Notes: generated from the sequence alone by a model not told the origin. Shown: positions 34,505 to 45,257, counted from the first letter of the stretch. The stretch: 64,000 bases of DNA from Galeruca laticollis (GCA_963921935.1 OY998181.1:135369423-135433422), one strand, 5' to 3'. Made by a program: numbers and translations.

Positions 34505-36343
34505 ATGCCGCGCACCTACGTCAAAAAGCTGGGAGGTAGACCGTACCTCAACTATAATAAGGAGAGCATGGAGAAAGCCATTGAAGCTGTGAAGAAAGGC
34601 ATGTCCAAATCTAGAGCAAGTCTAAAGTTTAAGGTTCCAAGAACAACTTTGATCGATAAAATTAGTGGAACCCATCTTTTAAAACCGGGTCGTCCATGTA
34701 TACTGACTGTCGAGGAAGAACAGATGATAGCAAAAACCCTTGGTGCAGTTAGCAACTGGGGCTTCCCCATGACGCACCAAGATATTCGCATAGTTGTGGC
34801 AAAGTTTGTAACGAAGCAAGGCAGGGATATTCCGGGATGGAAGAACAACGAACCAGGTTTGGATTTCATAAACAAATTTGCTGAAAGAAACAACCTGATA
34901 ACCCGGTTGGCTTCAAATATCAAACGTCAGCGCTCTGCGGTGGGTAAACCGGAAATAAAAGAATTTTTCGACAACATTAAAGACAACTTGGAACATGCGT
35001 TACCGGAACATGTCTATAATTACGACGAAACTAACATCACTGATGATCCTGGTGCAAAAAAAGTAATGGTGCCCAGAGGAACTAAGAGAGTCGAGCGAGT
35101 TCAAGAGCACTCTAGGACATCGATCAGTATAATGATTTGCGGAACAGCTAAGGGCATCCTGCTTCCACCCATGGTGGTCTACAAAGCCCAACACTTATAC
35201 GAAAATTGGACGACAGGAGGTCCTGCGGGCACAGTATATGAGGTCACGCCAAGTGGTTGGTTTGATATGACAACATTTGAAAAATGGTTCTTCGATATTT
35301 TGATCCCTCATATAAACGCCAATAGCTCCCCAGAAGAAACAAAGGTTGTGATTGGAGATAACCTTGCGTCACATTTCTCTCCTCGTGTCGACGAAGCAGC
35401 AATAGCGAATAATATCTACATGACGCCTCTGCCACCAAATTCGACACATCTGATGCAGCCTTTAGATGTGAGTTTTTTTGCGCCCATGAAGCGAAAATGG
35501 CGAGAAGTCTTAGATACGTGGAGGAAGGAGTGTCGTTGGAAAGGAAGCATTCCAAAAGAACAATTCCCCAACTTGCTGAATCGCTTGTGGTCTCATATAG
35601 CAGAAAACGCTTCCACAAACCTGCAATATGGCTTTAGGGCAACAGGGCTAAGCCCATTTGATCCAGGAAGAGTTTTCGCCAAACTTCCTGGCAACGAATT
35701 GAGTTCCGAGAGGGTGCTAGATTCCACTTTACTACAATTTCTAAAGGAATCTAGAGGATATTCTAATGCGCAGGCAACGCCTCGCAAAAGAGGAAAGAAA
35801 ATAGCAACACGGCCAGGTCAACAAATGCAGATGCCAGTTGCAACAAGCACTCCATCCCGCTCGGAAGCAGCAATGGAACAAGTTGATTTACCAGAAATTG
35901 TTCATGTTGAAACAACTTCCATCACGCAAAACCCGAAGAAAAACTCAAAGGCAAGTCACCCTAAACCACTGAAAATGAAAATCGTTGAACCTGATGCACC
36001 TGGACCATCGAGAAAGAGATCCACAAAAAAAGTCACTGATTCTGATTCTCTTTGCTCTGTATGTAAATGTTCTTACGCACACTATACTGTAGACAAAGAC
36101 TGGATTTGTTGCATTTCGTGTTTGAAGTGGGTGTGCGGTATTTGCAATCTTGGCTCCAATGACCCTCAATATGAATGTCCTGCCTGCAATTGCTGTTCCA
36201 TTTGTCTAATAGAGTTTTCCGAATACACGAACCAAAAAGCTTGGATTAAGTGTGTGACTTGTGGAAAGTGGGTTTGTGGACACTGCAACGGGGGTTCCAA
36301 CCAAGCGAGCTACGAATGTGCCTCATGTTTCGATGATGATTAA
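34505..36343 (+). CDS. Intact pogo-family transposase with paired C-terminal zinc fingers
   Basis: The 612-aa frame starts MPRTYVKKLGG and has a psq-type HTH (SMEKAIEAVKKGMSKSRASL, about residues 18-50). A CENP-B/Tc5-like domain follows (about 60-150). The DDE core comes next: VYNYDETNITDDPG (first Asp, about 174), VVIGDNLASHFS (second Asp, about 286) and LMQPLDVSFFAPMKRKWRE (third Asp, about 320). The C-terminus (about 520-610) has two similar Cys-rich modules, CSVCKCSYAHY...WICCISCLKWVC and CSICLIEFSEY...WIKCVTCGKWVC, that look PHD-like. No stop or frameshift occurs and codon use is less AT-biased than the flanks. It should bind the element ends and cut and paste at TA sites. All residues expected for catalysis are present, so recent or current activity is possible. 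Confidence 0.92.
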   Translation: MPRTYVKKLGGRPYLNYNKESMEKAIEAVKKGMSKSRASLKFKVPRTTLIDKISGTHLLKPGRPCILTVEEEQMIAKTLGAVSNWGFPMTHQDIRIVVAKFVTKQGRDIPGWKNNEPGLDFINKFAERNNLITRLASNIKRQRSAVGKPEIKEFFDNIKDNLEHALPEHVYNYDETNITDDPGAKKVMVPRGTKRVERVQEHSRTSISIMICGTAKGILLPPMVVYKAQHLYENWTTGGPAGTVYEVTPSGWFDMTTFEKWFFDILIPHINANSSPEETKVVIGDNLASHFSPRVDEAAIANNIYMTPLPPNSTHLMQPLDVSFFAPMKRKWREVLDTWRKECRWKGSIPKEQFPNLLNRLWSHIAENASTNLQYGFRATGLSPFDPGRVFAKLPGNELSSERVLDSTLLQFLKESRGYSNAQATPRKRGKKIATRPGQQMQMPVATSTPSRSEAAMEQVDLPEIVHVETTSITQNPKKNSKASHPKPLKMKIVEPDAPGPSRKRSTKKVTDSDSLCSVCKCSYAHYTVDKDWICCISCLKWVCGICNLGSNDPQYECPACNCCSICLIEFSEYTNQKAWIKCVTCGKWVCGHCNGGSNQASYECASCFDDD

Positions 36344-36651
36344 GCATTTGTCCCTGACTTGTTCCTATGTTCTTAGCATATTTAGATTTTTTTTACTTGT
36401 GTTACCTACTTTATTTAAGAGTTTTTGTTTAGTTAAAAGGATGTTTTTTAGTTTAGATTTATATGCCAAATATGCCTTACCAAAGTTGCTAAATATATAA
36501 ATGATTTTCTGCAAGTATTATTTTTAACAACCCATTTACTATTATTATTATTATTGTTAATATTATTATTATTATATATTTATTTTTACATTTTTCGGTG
36601 TCGAAGTTACCCTGGAGAAAGCTAACTTCGATTTTATGCATAATTCTGCAT

Positions 36652-36690
36652 GGTGTCGAAGTTACCCCCAACCCGGGGTAACTTCGACAC
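36652..36690. repeat. Hairpin of pogo subterminal motifs
   Basis: The sequence ggtgtcgaagttacccc, a short centre, then ggggtaacttcgacacc forms a near-perfect palindrome 3' of the transposase gene. Each arm repeats the TIR-like word. Confidence 0.75.
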
Positions 36691-36843
36691 CAAAAAGAAA
36701 TTTAAAAAAAAAGGTGAAGGGGGGGTGGGGCCACAATAATTTTTTTAGTGAATAGAACCAAGGCTTCAATTGTTACAATGGAATAGGAGCCAAGGTTGTC
36801 AAGCGTATAGTTTCCTTTACAGAGCAACAAACATGCCAAAAAC

Positions 36844-36867
36844 CTGTCGAAGTAACCCCGTTTTACG
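36844..36867 (-). repeat. pogo right TIR (24 bp)
   Basis: It is the exact reverse complement of 34270-34293 and is followed by g and TA at 36869-36870. Confidence 0.9.
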
Positions 36868-37894
36868 GTATTCTTTCATGGTAGATACGTGTAAACACAT
36901 AAATTACTGGTTTTGCCATAGGGTAGGTCTATTTCTATAGAAAATAATCTAAGGAACTATATTATTTAAAAATAAATAGGGAGGATTTTATGATACTTAA
37001 TATATTTATTTGTTAGTAAATATTTTTCTAAATTAAAATGATCATTTAGTTTATTGCTACATAATAAAGAATTTATATACATTGTTAATTAAAGAAATTT
37101 GACCCAAATGAACCAGATATTTCTACTATTGTATTTGCAAACACAGAAAGTTTAGTATTTATGCACATATTTTTTAGGTTATGATCACAATAAGTAGCGA
37201 TCAAGATCAAATAGTACATTATAACCATCTGTAATACATCTTTTATAATTGTTCATCAATTTACTTACTTTTCATACTTAATTTATTCGATCGATTCCAG
37301 CACAGTACCGAAAAAACATCAAAACTGTAACTTCATCTACTCCAACATTATCACTATTGGGAGATTGTTCGATCTATAACTTATGAGTCGATTTATGGAA
37401 CCAATAATGCCTATTGAACGTTTGGGAATACGAAAACCAACGATTCGGCCGTATTTATGGAACCAATACCGCTATTGAACCAATAGGTTTACCGGGTCCT
37501 TTCTGAATGCGGAAAATGATTTTATTGAACCAATAGCGGTTTTATGGGACCAATAATTCTTATGGGGCGTTTAGGGATACGGGCCTAATGCCCGTATTCC
37601 TAAAGCATCCATAAGTCGGTCTATAACTATTGGTTCGATAAAATTTATTGGTTCCATAACTCTAAATGGTATTCCTATCGCTCATTTATGGAGTCGATAA
37701 CTATTGGTTGATTTATAGAATCAATATCCATGGACGTAAAATCTAGGGAAATTTTGATATGTTTGATGTGTAACAATGGAATTTAACCATTGCGCATGCG
37801 TTTTTAACGATATAAAATAACCACAAACTAATTATTCATTTTGTTCATTTCCATTGGATTGTTTCCTGGTACAGTTTGTTCATTTAAGTGTGCA

Positions 37895-39140
37895 ATGGAA
37901 GATCAAAAGAAGAGGAAGCGTTCCCGTAATTACACGGAAGACGAAAGGGCTGAGTTATATGCCATTGTGAAAAAACACGAGAGTGTCATAGAAAATAAAA
38001 AAACCGACGGTACCTCGGTGAAAGCTAAAAAAGCCGCGTGGGACGCCGTGGTAAACACTTATAATTCATTGCAGAAGACGGGAGTAAGAAATGCGGGGCA
38101 ACTTCAAGCATTATATGATGAAATGAAGCGGAAAGCAAAAAAAAGAATAGCTGATGATAAGGTATATGGTTCAATTCGCACTTATATTAATACGAAGGAA
38201 TATTAAAGTCAACTTTTATTTCCTAGGTGCAGTTATATAAAACTGGAGGAGGAAACCATTTAAAAACCGCAACCGCTCTGGATGAATTAATTGTTTCATC
38301 AAATCCAATGCGATTTCAAGGCCTCGTTAACCCTGCCGATGAGCTAGAAATTGAGGTAGGTGAATGCTTATAAATATAAATGATTGTTAAGGCCTCCGAA
38401 ACATAAAGCACTGCAGAGTAGATAACAGAGTTTCTGCCAAAGTGTAAGGAGCAACAATAATATTTTGTCGCTTTCCTATCATAATTAATGTATTTCAGAA
38501 ATATTTCATTTGTGATCATTAATAATGTTATTATTATATAGGAAACAGAGCCTTAATTTTTAGATTACAATACAATAAGTGAATACGAACAGCATTAAGT
38601 GCAGTTTGTTCTAATTAATAATGCTACCGTACTTTCTAGCTACAGCCGGTTCCTTAAGTTTTTTTTTCTCTTTTTTTAGGTTGACAACAGTTTCAGCCCG
38701 GAATTGTATTCAACCTCCTTATCGGCAGCGTCAGGCTCGTATGAACCATAAGTCTCTTCTGCTCCTGTTTTGGTAATTGCTTCGACTTCATGGGCAACCC
38801 CATCCGACCTGGAAGAAGTAGTACATGAAGAAGAAGTAGTACATGAAGAAGAAGCAGTATATGAAGAAGAAGAAGTCCCTGGAGCAATTCCAGTACAGGA
38901 AGCGCATAAAAAATACAAAAAAAACGGAAATTGGAGGAGGAAGCGCTCGAGATAATAGCATCAAAAGAAAAAGTCTACTTAAACAATGCCAATGTTTTAC
39001 TTGAAAAACATAAAGTAGATTTAGAGAGAGCTAAAGAAGATCTTACACTAAAAAAAACAAGTTTATGAAACTAACCTCTCAATAGACAACAAAAAACTGG
39101 AACAGCAACTGTTATTAAAACAATTAGAAAAAAATATATA
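37895..39140 (+). pseudogene. Harbinger Myb/SANT-like protein, three exons, lightly damaged
   Basis: Exon 1 (37895-38161) starts MEDQKKRKRSRNYTEDERAE and has the Trp/aromatic-spaced helices of Myb/SANT-like domains (AAWDAVVNTYNSL, LQALYDEMKRKAKK). A GT donor and TAG acceptor lead to exon 2 (38227-38355, VQLYKTGGGNHLK...ELEIE). Another GT-AG pair leads to exon 3 at 38680. In exon 3 an in-frame TAA follows GSYEP, then a Glu-rich microsatellite-coded repeat (EEVVHEEE), and an A-run frameshift near 38920. The coiled-coil tail ends near 39140. In this superfamily the Myb-like partner helps import the transposase and bind element ends. The upstream Met at 37841 is not ATG-based, so I chose 37895. 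Confidence 0.75.
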
Positions 39141-39903
39141 ATATAATAAAATTTAGTAAGAAATGTGTTTTTTTAATAGTTGTATGTAACAAGTTATTTA
39201 ACCGTTTGGATGCTAACCTAAATTATTATTCCCATGCCAAAATTGCAGCTGTTTTCATGCGTTTCTTGTTGATATAGCAACGTGCCGCAAATTTGGAGTA
39301 ATACACGTTAGTGGCTATATCAACTAGTCGCACTCTGTTAAAAACCATATTTTTTATAAATATTTCCTGACTAAATAATAATCATCAAAACTGCATACCA
39401 TTGCATTCAAGGAATATTAAGATATGGTATATTCTTGGACTACTGATTGTAACCACAGCATATCCCTAAACATATGTAATTGAATAACAAAGTGGCTGAA
39501 ATTATTTAGGTAGATTACATTTATTGTAAAAATAATTTTTTTTGTTGCTTAAAATTTAATTTTCAAAGTAGAACTTTTTAAAATTAGTTTTCCTACAAGT
39601 TTTATCCAAAATCAATAAATGAGATATTTATGGTCATGTGACCTACAGGTTTATGAAAAAAATTTATAAATAAGAGTTGCTTCAAATGAAATTTCCCACA
39701 ACTTTCTCCTAAAACTAGCAAAGACGTTCATAAAAAAATTTCCCCATAAATCCCCCCATGGGTACACCCCTGAGGAAAAGTATTTTAAAGTAATAACGAT
39801 TTAATCGATAAAGAATATGCATATGAAAAGGTTAAGTGGAGACCACTCCAGATTTTTTTATATTGTACCATAGCCCATTCACTTTGAGTTTGCACCCCTT
39901 TCC

Positions 39904-39915
39904 ATAAGATTAACA
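39904..39915 (+). repeat. Target-site duplication of Penelope-like insertion, left
   Basis: The 12-mer ataagattaaca is repeated at 42374-42385. The unoccupied site is visible in Harbinger copy 1 at about 32456-32467. Confidence 0.8.
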
Positions 39916-40028
39916 ATTGAATAGATGAGGCTTTTACTTGATGAAGATCCATACTGAACGATGAAATAAAACAATATAGTTTGTTTAAATCTTCATATAT
40001 TTGAACTTATGTTCAATTTAAACTTGTT

Positions 40029-40060
40029 GACGCGTTTCACTAACACAGTAGCTTTGTCAA
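40029..40060 (-). ncRNA. Hammerhead-like motif, left arm (degenerate)
   Basis: The complement reads ttgacaaagctactgtgtta followed by gtgaaacgcgtc. The ACU/AGU stem II, GAAA and the GUC cleavage-type end suggest a minimal hammerhead, as known for Penelope-like elements. The CUGANGA box has changes at C3 and G8, so activity is doubtful. Confidence 0.35.
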
Positions 40061-40189
40061 AACGAATGAAGGTAAAATATAAAAATGTCTTAATATATAC
40101 AGTGCTAAATCTATTTACTAAGGTTAACAATGGTATTAAAAGATATTACCTGGAAATTCATTCTCTACAAACATTCCTAAGCTATCTTC

Positions 40190-41112
40190 TAGGTAAAGAG
40201 GTTCAATAAAGGAGACTGATTGATATCTATTTGGTCGTTAAGGAGATTACCTGAATATTTATTTTTGTTAATCTCTAGGGCTTCTAATAAATTTAAACTA
40301 AAGGATTTACCGACTACATGGAGAATTTCAAAATTTGGGTCGAAAATGTGTTGGTTTTCTAATAAATGATTTGAATAGTTAGAATCTAATTTTTTGTTGT
40401 CATAGCTACGTTTGTGTTCCGAAATTCTAGTTTTAAAATTTCTAAAAGTTCTACCGATATAAATTTTATCACAATTGTCATTACCACATTTTTAATTTAT
40501 AAACTCCTGATTTATTTAATTTTGAAGATTTAGATTTATTATTTTTAATGAATTTGGATAAATTGTGATCAGTTTTAAAGGAAATATTCATGTCTAAAGT
40601 TTCGAAAAATGATTTAATTTTTAAGGATGGTGTTTCAAAGTATGTTAAGCTTTTAAATTGTCTATTATTTTTATCTGAGGGGAATACTTGTTCTAAAGTC
40701 TGTTTTTTTTATCTTTTTATTTATGATATTGTCAATTAAATTTGGATCGTAATTATTATTAACTGCTATTTGTTTTATGATATTTAATTCTTTGGTATAA
40801 TTATTAATATTTAATGGGACTGTTAAGAGTCTGTGTATCATACTATTGAAAGCTGCTAGTTTATGACTGAATGGGTGGACCGAACTATTATGAATTGTAA
40901 TATCTGTATGTGATGGTTTATGAAATATAGAAAAATCATGTTTATTATTTATATTTGAAATTGTAATGTCTAGAAAGTTTATAGACTTATTTTGTTCAAG
41001 TTCTACGGTAAATTTGATATTATTGTGAATCGAGTTTATGTAAGTAATGAAGCTCTCTAATTGTCTATTTGTACCGATGAAGCTAGCTAAAATATCGTCC
41101 ACATATCGGTGG
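40190..41112 (-). pseudogene. Penelope RT end and GIY-YIG endonuclease, - strand arm
   Basis: The frame 41102-40671 starts at the VDDILASF catalytic RT motif and continues FTVELEQNKSINFLDITISN and FHKPSHTDITIHNSSVHPFS. A frame change near 40690 and another in an A-run near 40493 break it before the GIY-YIG part (YIGRTFRNFKTR on the complement of about 40425-40460). The arm is truncated right at the RT Asp-Asp box. Confidence 0.8.
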
Positions 41113-41117
41113 AGAGG

Positions 41118-42155
41118 TTTATAGCAGTAAAGATGGTTTGATTATGGGCAACCCTCTCAGCCCCCCACTAGCAGAAATATTCATGGATAATATAGAAAAA
41201 ATAATTCATGAACACCCCCTTAGTAAAAAATTTATGTACTGGCACCGATATGTGGACGATATTTTAGCTAGCTTCATCGGTACAAATAGATAATTAGAGA
41301 GCTTCATTACTTACATAAACTCGATTCACAATAATATCAAATTTACCGTAGAACTCGAACAAAATAAGTCTATAAACTTTCTAGACCTTACAATTTCAAA
41401 TATAAATAATAAACATGATTTTTCTATATTTCATAAACCATCACATACAGATATTACAATTCATAATAGTTCGGTCCACCCATTCAGTCATAAACTAGCA
41501 GCTTTCAATAGTATGATACACAGACTCTTAACAGTCCCATTAAATATTAATAATTATACCAAAGAATTAAATATCATAAAACAAATAGCAGTTAATAATA
41601 ATTACGATCCAAATTTAATTGACAATATCATAAATAAAAACATAAAAAAACAGACTTTAGAACAAGTATTCCCTTCAGATAAAAATAATAGACAATTTAA
41701 AAGCTTAACATACTTTGGAACACCATCCTTAAAAATTAAATCATTTTTAGAAACTTTAGACATGAATATTTCCTTTAAAACTGATCACAATTTATCCAAA
41801 TTCATTAAAAATAATAAATCTAAATCTTCAAAATTAAACAAATCAGGAGTTTATCAATTAAAATGTGGTAATGACAATTGTGATAAAATTTATATCGGTA
41901 GAACTTTTAGAAATTTTAAAACTAGAATTTGACAACAAAAAATTAGATTCTAACTATTCAAATCATTTATTAGAAAACCAACACATTTTCGACCCAAATT
42001 TTGAAATTCTCCATGTAGTCGGTAAATCCTTTAGTTTAAATTTATTAGAAGCCCTAGAGATTAACAAAAATAAATATTCAGGTAATCTCCTTAACGACCA
42101 AATAGATATCAATCAGTCTCCTTTATTGAACCTCTTTACCAAGAAGATAGCTTAG
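41118..42155 (+). pseudogene. Penelope RT end and GIY-YIG endonuclease, + strand arm
   Basis: It begins KDGLIMGNPLSPPLAEIFMD and reaches YWHRYVDDILASF, the RT catalytic block. An in-frame TAG near 41291 and changes in A-runs separate it from 41513-41932. That segment has the thumb-like segment and SGVYQLKCGNDNCDKIYIGR then TFRNFKTRI, the GIY-YIG endonuclease with its Cys pair. The last block (41865-42155) completes the C-terminus (NLLEALEINKNK). The N-terminal two thirds of the polyprotein are absent. Confidence 0.8.
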
Positions 42156-42271
42156 GAATGTTTGTAGAGAATGAATTTCCAGGTAATATATTTTAATACC
42201 ATTGTTAACCTTAGTAAATAGATTTAGCACTGTATATATTAAGACATTTTTATATTTTACCTCCATTCGTT

Positions 42272-42303
42272 TTGACAAAGCTACTGTGTTAGTGAAACGC
42301 GTC
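42272..42303 (+). ncRNA. Hammerhead-like motif, right arm (degenerate)
   Basis: This is the exact inverted copy of 40029-40060, lying 3' of the GIY-YIG frame. It has the same stem II, GAAA and GUC end with a degenerate CUGANGA box. Confidence 0.35.
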
Positions 42304-42373
42304 AACAAGTTTAAATTGAACATTAGTTCAAATATATGAAGATTTAAACAAACTATATTGTTTTATTTCATCG

Positions 42374-42385
42374 ATAAGATTAACA
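42374..42385 (+). repeat. Target-site duplication of Penelope-like insertion, right
   Basis: This is the second copy of ataagattaaca. Confidence 0.8.
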
Positions 42386-42666
42386 TGTATGTGAGCGGAC
42401 TATACATTTGTAATTTTGCCTGAAATTATGTATAATGATAAGTACAGATGATGGTAGTAAATAATAGGAGTAAAAAGTTAAATGGTAAATAAGAAATTTA
42501 AGTTAATAAAATATCACAACATTTTCACCAACAGGGTCTGTTCAATTCACCCTTAAAAAGTTCCCCAGGAATAATTAATAAAATAAAATTCTTCATTGAA
42601 ATTAAATAGCAACTATCTCAGGAAAATAGATTTTTAATAAAGAATAAAACTAGAGTGCATTAAATT

Positions 42667-44096
42667 TCATAGAATACTATATTCGCTAAATACAGTGTCT
42701 ATTAAAGAAGTTCTCACTGCAGTATCAACATTATTCCTACCTAGAGTATTTTCTTCGTCACCATCATTTGGATTTTGTTCAACATCTTCTTCGTCTTCTA
42801 AAAAATCACTTTCACCTAGACAGATATTGTGGAGAACAGCAGTGGCAGTAATAACAGTTAATACTGTTTCCACATTGATGGCCATCCCTACAGATAGACA
42901 AGGAAATCTTCTTTTTAAAATGCCGAAACACCTTTCTACTGTGTGCCTTGTTGTATTTATGTTCTGCTGGTGTGGTTGGGTTCAACAACGGAGTCTGACT
43001 GTGAGAGAAACTTAGTTCAGATAGTCCAGTTTTTTCAGTATATATGGACATAAGTAGCTGATTGCGGGTTGATATACATCTCACTATTAAATAGGACAAA
43101 ATACTATTTACTGAATCAAATTTATCTTTTTATACATAAATATAGTATTTCTTCAAAAGCCAAGTCCAAAGTTTAGCATAACAACACCATAAAAATTTCT
43201 CGTCAAGCATTTCTGGTAGGCTGGTCTTCAGGCTTAAAAGCTCCTACTGGGAAAGGTCGTCAGTTAATTATTTTGTTTATTGAAAGCGTGCAAGGATTTT
43301 AGTATTTGAATCGAAAAAAACGGCAGACTATAATTCTAGGTAGGTAATATTTTTTATATGCGTATTTATTATATTGTTACCTTTTACAAGCATATGCACT
43401 ATCCCCAAGGAGATGTTTCTGTCCAAATTCTTCATTGTCTAACTGTGCACGTAGATGACAGTCATTAAAAATGGTGGAATCATGTGTTGAGCCTGGCCAT
43501 TTTGCAACAACATTCCAGATGTATTATTTTGCATCGCAAACCATTTGGACATTAATACTAAAATATCCTTTTCGATTTCTAAATACTTCTCCATTTTCGC
43601 CACCAGGTGAGGTTATTTTGACATGTGTACAATCTATTGCACCTATGACACGAGGAAAACCTTTAATGTTGAAAAAATCCTCTGCTGCTACATTAAGGTC
43701 TTCAGGAGTGGTAATAAAATGTCTCTGTAATTGTCCAATAGCAAGAGACACCTTTTTCACTATCCTTGACACTGCTGGCTGGGACACACTAAAGAAGTCT
43801 CCAGTTACCAATTGAAAACACCCTGTTGCATAAAACCGTAGTGCAATTAGCACTTGCATCGTGGGGCTGATAACACCATTTCTCTTCGTAGGTTTTTCCA
43901 ACTTGCATCCAATAACAGCAACTATACGCCTAGCAGACTGCTTCGAAACTCGAAAGCTCCTTTTGAAATCGGCTTCATTTAATTGGGTGAAATAATCTGG
44001 CCGCTTGTACTTTCTTGTCTTAGGTTCAACCTCATCTTCAGAAGATGACGAACTCTCTAATAAGCGGGTAGCAAATCTTGGTAAAAGATAATCCAT
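42667..44096 (-). pseudogene. PIF/Harbinger HARBI1-type transposase, copy 2
   Basis: Exon 1 on the - strand (44096-43381) starts MDYLLPRFATRLLESSSSSE. It contains SVSQPAVSRIVKKVS, FPRVIGAIDCTHVKI (first Asp), RNRKGYFSINVQMVCDAK and then STHDSTIF. A nonsense change after CDAK (at 43524-43526) interrupts it. A GT donor follows ACKR at 43381. Exon 2 starts near 42997 after a CAG acceptor (TPLLNPTTPAEHKYNKAHSR) and ends with VITATAVLHNICLGESDFLE and an acidic tail at 42667. A frameshift near 42885 lies in exon 2. The architecture and convergent Myb-like partner are standard for animal Harbinger elements. Confidence 0.85.
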
Positions 44097-45094
44097 CTGT
44101 AAGAAAAAAATATTAGTTAAGTTGAAACTATCTATAAATATCCATTGATGATTTTAAATCATCATGGTCATATGAAATATATTGTTTCTCACTCAGGCAT
44201 GGTATAATAAGTTCAACAACATTCATCAGGCACCACAGCACATTACTCGATTAGTGTATGGATACATAAATAAGCAACGTGTTGTGGTACTCGATCATGA
44301 CTTTTAGTTGAGACCATTTGTACTATAGTAAAATACATGTATGGAAAACAATATCCGTTATTTAACCATAATGTTGTAAAATGCTATTCTTTCACGATAG
44401 ATATGTGCAAACACATAAATTGCTGGTTTTGTCATAGGGTAACTATATTATTTAAAAATAAATAGGGAAGATTTCATGATTTTGAATGAGAAAATATGTA
44501 TTTAGGTAAAAAATTTACATATATTTTTTTGTTACTAAATATTTTTCTAAATTAAAATGATCATTTAGTTTATTGCTACATAATGAAGAATTTATGTACA
44601 TTGTTTATTAAAGAAATTTGACTCAAATGAACCAAATATTTCTACTATTGTATTTGCAAACACAGATATTTTAATATTTATGCACATATTTTTTAGGTTA
44701 TGATTACAATAAGTAGCGATCAAGATCAAACAATACATTATAACCATCTGTAATACATCTTTTATAATTGTTTATAAATTCACTTACCTTTCATAATTAA
44801 TTTACTCGACCGATTTCAGCACAGTACCGTAAAAAAACATCAAAACTGTACTTCATCTACTCCAACATTACCGCTAATGGTCCTATAGCGTCACTATTGG
44901 GAGATTGTTCGATCCATAACTTATGGGTCGATTTATGGAACCTTTAACGCCTATTGAACGTTTGGGAATACGAAAACACACGATTCGGCCGTATTTATGG
45001 AACCAATAACGCTATTGAACCAATAATTTTACGGGGTACTTTCTGAATACGGAAAACTATTTTATTGAACCAATAGCGGTTTTATGGGACCAAT

Positions 45095-45257
45095 AACTCT
45101 TATTGGGCGTTTAGGAATACGGGCCTAAGTCTATAAGTAGATCACGCTAAACTCCAGTTGGTAGGTATGATAAGAAAGCAGTTATGTTGCTGAATAATGC
45201 TATGGTTTGACAAAAGTCTGGATTAATAAACATTGTGGAAAACTGAAAATATCCTAA
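45095..45257 (+). repeat. 163-bp direct duplication, left copy
   Basis: It contains the last 31 bp of Harbinger copy 2, the TAA and 129 bp of flanking DNA. It is repeated at 46323-46485 with a single difference (45143 versus 46371). The two copies exactly border a LINE 3' end. Confidence 0.9.

Larger units (their letters stand above)
34270..36868 (+). mobile_element. Complete pogo/Tigger-like element nested in Harbinger copy 1
   Basis: A 24-bp terminal inverted repeat beginning cgtaaaacggggttacttcg (34270-34293) is matched exactly by 36844-36867. The empty target aaaatgc-TA-ttctttca is preserved in Harbinger copy 2 at 44380-44394. This fits TA target-site insertion, with a small loss at the left edge. 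Subterminal words like taacttcgacac recur at 34300, 36600, 36655 and 36680. One intact 612-codon transposase gene fills the element. Length is about 2.6 kb. Confidence 0.9.
30018..37585. mobile_element. PIF/Harbinger element copy 1 (left-truncated), with two nested insertions
   Basis: The left edge starts inside the Myb-like gene, at a junction with an R4-like LINE. It continues through non-coding DNA matching 39140-39915, a HARBI1-type transposase gene on the - strand, and a right TIR ending ggcgtttagggatacgggcc (37566-37585) before TAA. A 1.56-kb solo-LTR-like insertion (30738-32298) and a pogo element (34270-36868) lie within it. Both insertions are absent from the paralogous positions in copy 2. 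Confidence 0.8.
39916..42373. mobile_element. Penelope-like retroelement, inverted dimer
   Basis: Two arms of about 1.15 kb are inverted copies of each other: 39961-41112 on the - strand and about 41243-42373 on the + strand. Each encodes the end of a Penelope-type RT plus a GIY-YIG endonuclease. Only about 130 bp of extra RT sequence (41112-41242) separates them. The whole block is flanked by a 12-bp target duplication. Penelope-like elements are known for complex terminal arrangements including inverted partial copies. Confidence 0.85.
37589..45125. mobile_element. PIF/Harbinger element copy 2, both ends present
   Basis: The left TIR (tgcccgtattcctaaagc, 37589 on) and the right TIR (ggcgtttaggaatacgggcc, 45106-45125) are inverted copies. 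Both are flanked by TAA (37586-37588 and 45126-45128), the 3-bp target typical of this superfamily. Removing the nested Penelope-like insertion gives about 5.07 kb. Two convergent genes fill it: a Myb-like protein (+) from the left end and a HARBI1-type transposase (-) from the right end. It inserted directly at the TAA bordering copy 1. Confidence 0.85.

Noticed and set aside
34552..35787. Antisense ORFs across the pogo transposase gene
   Set aside because: They are complement shadows of a well-supported 612-aa frame.
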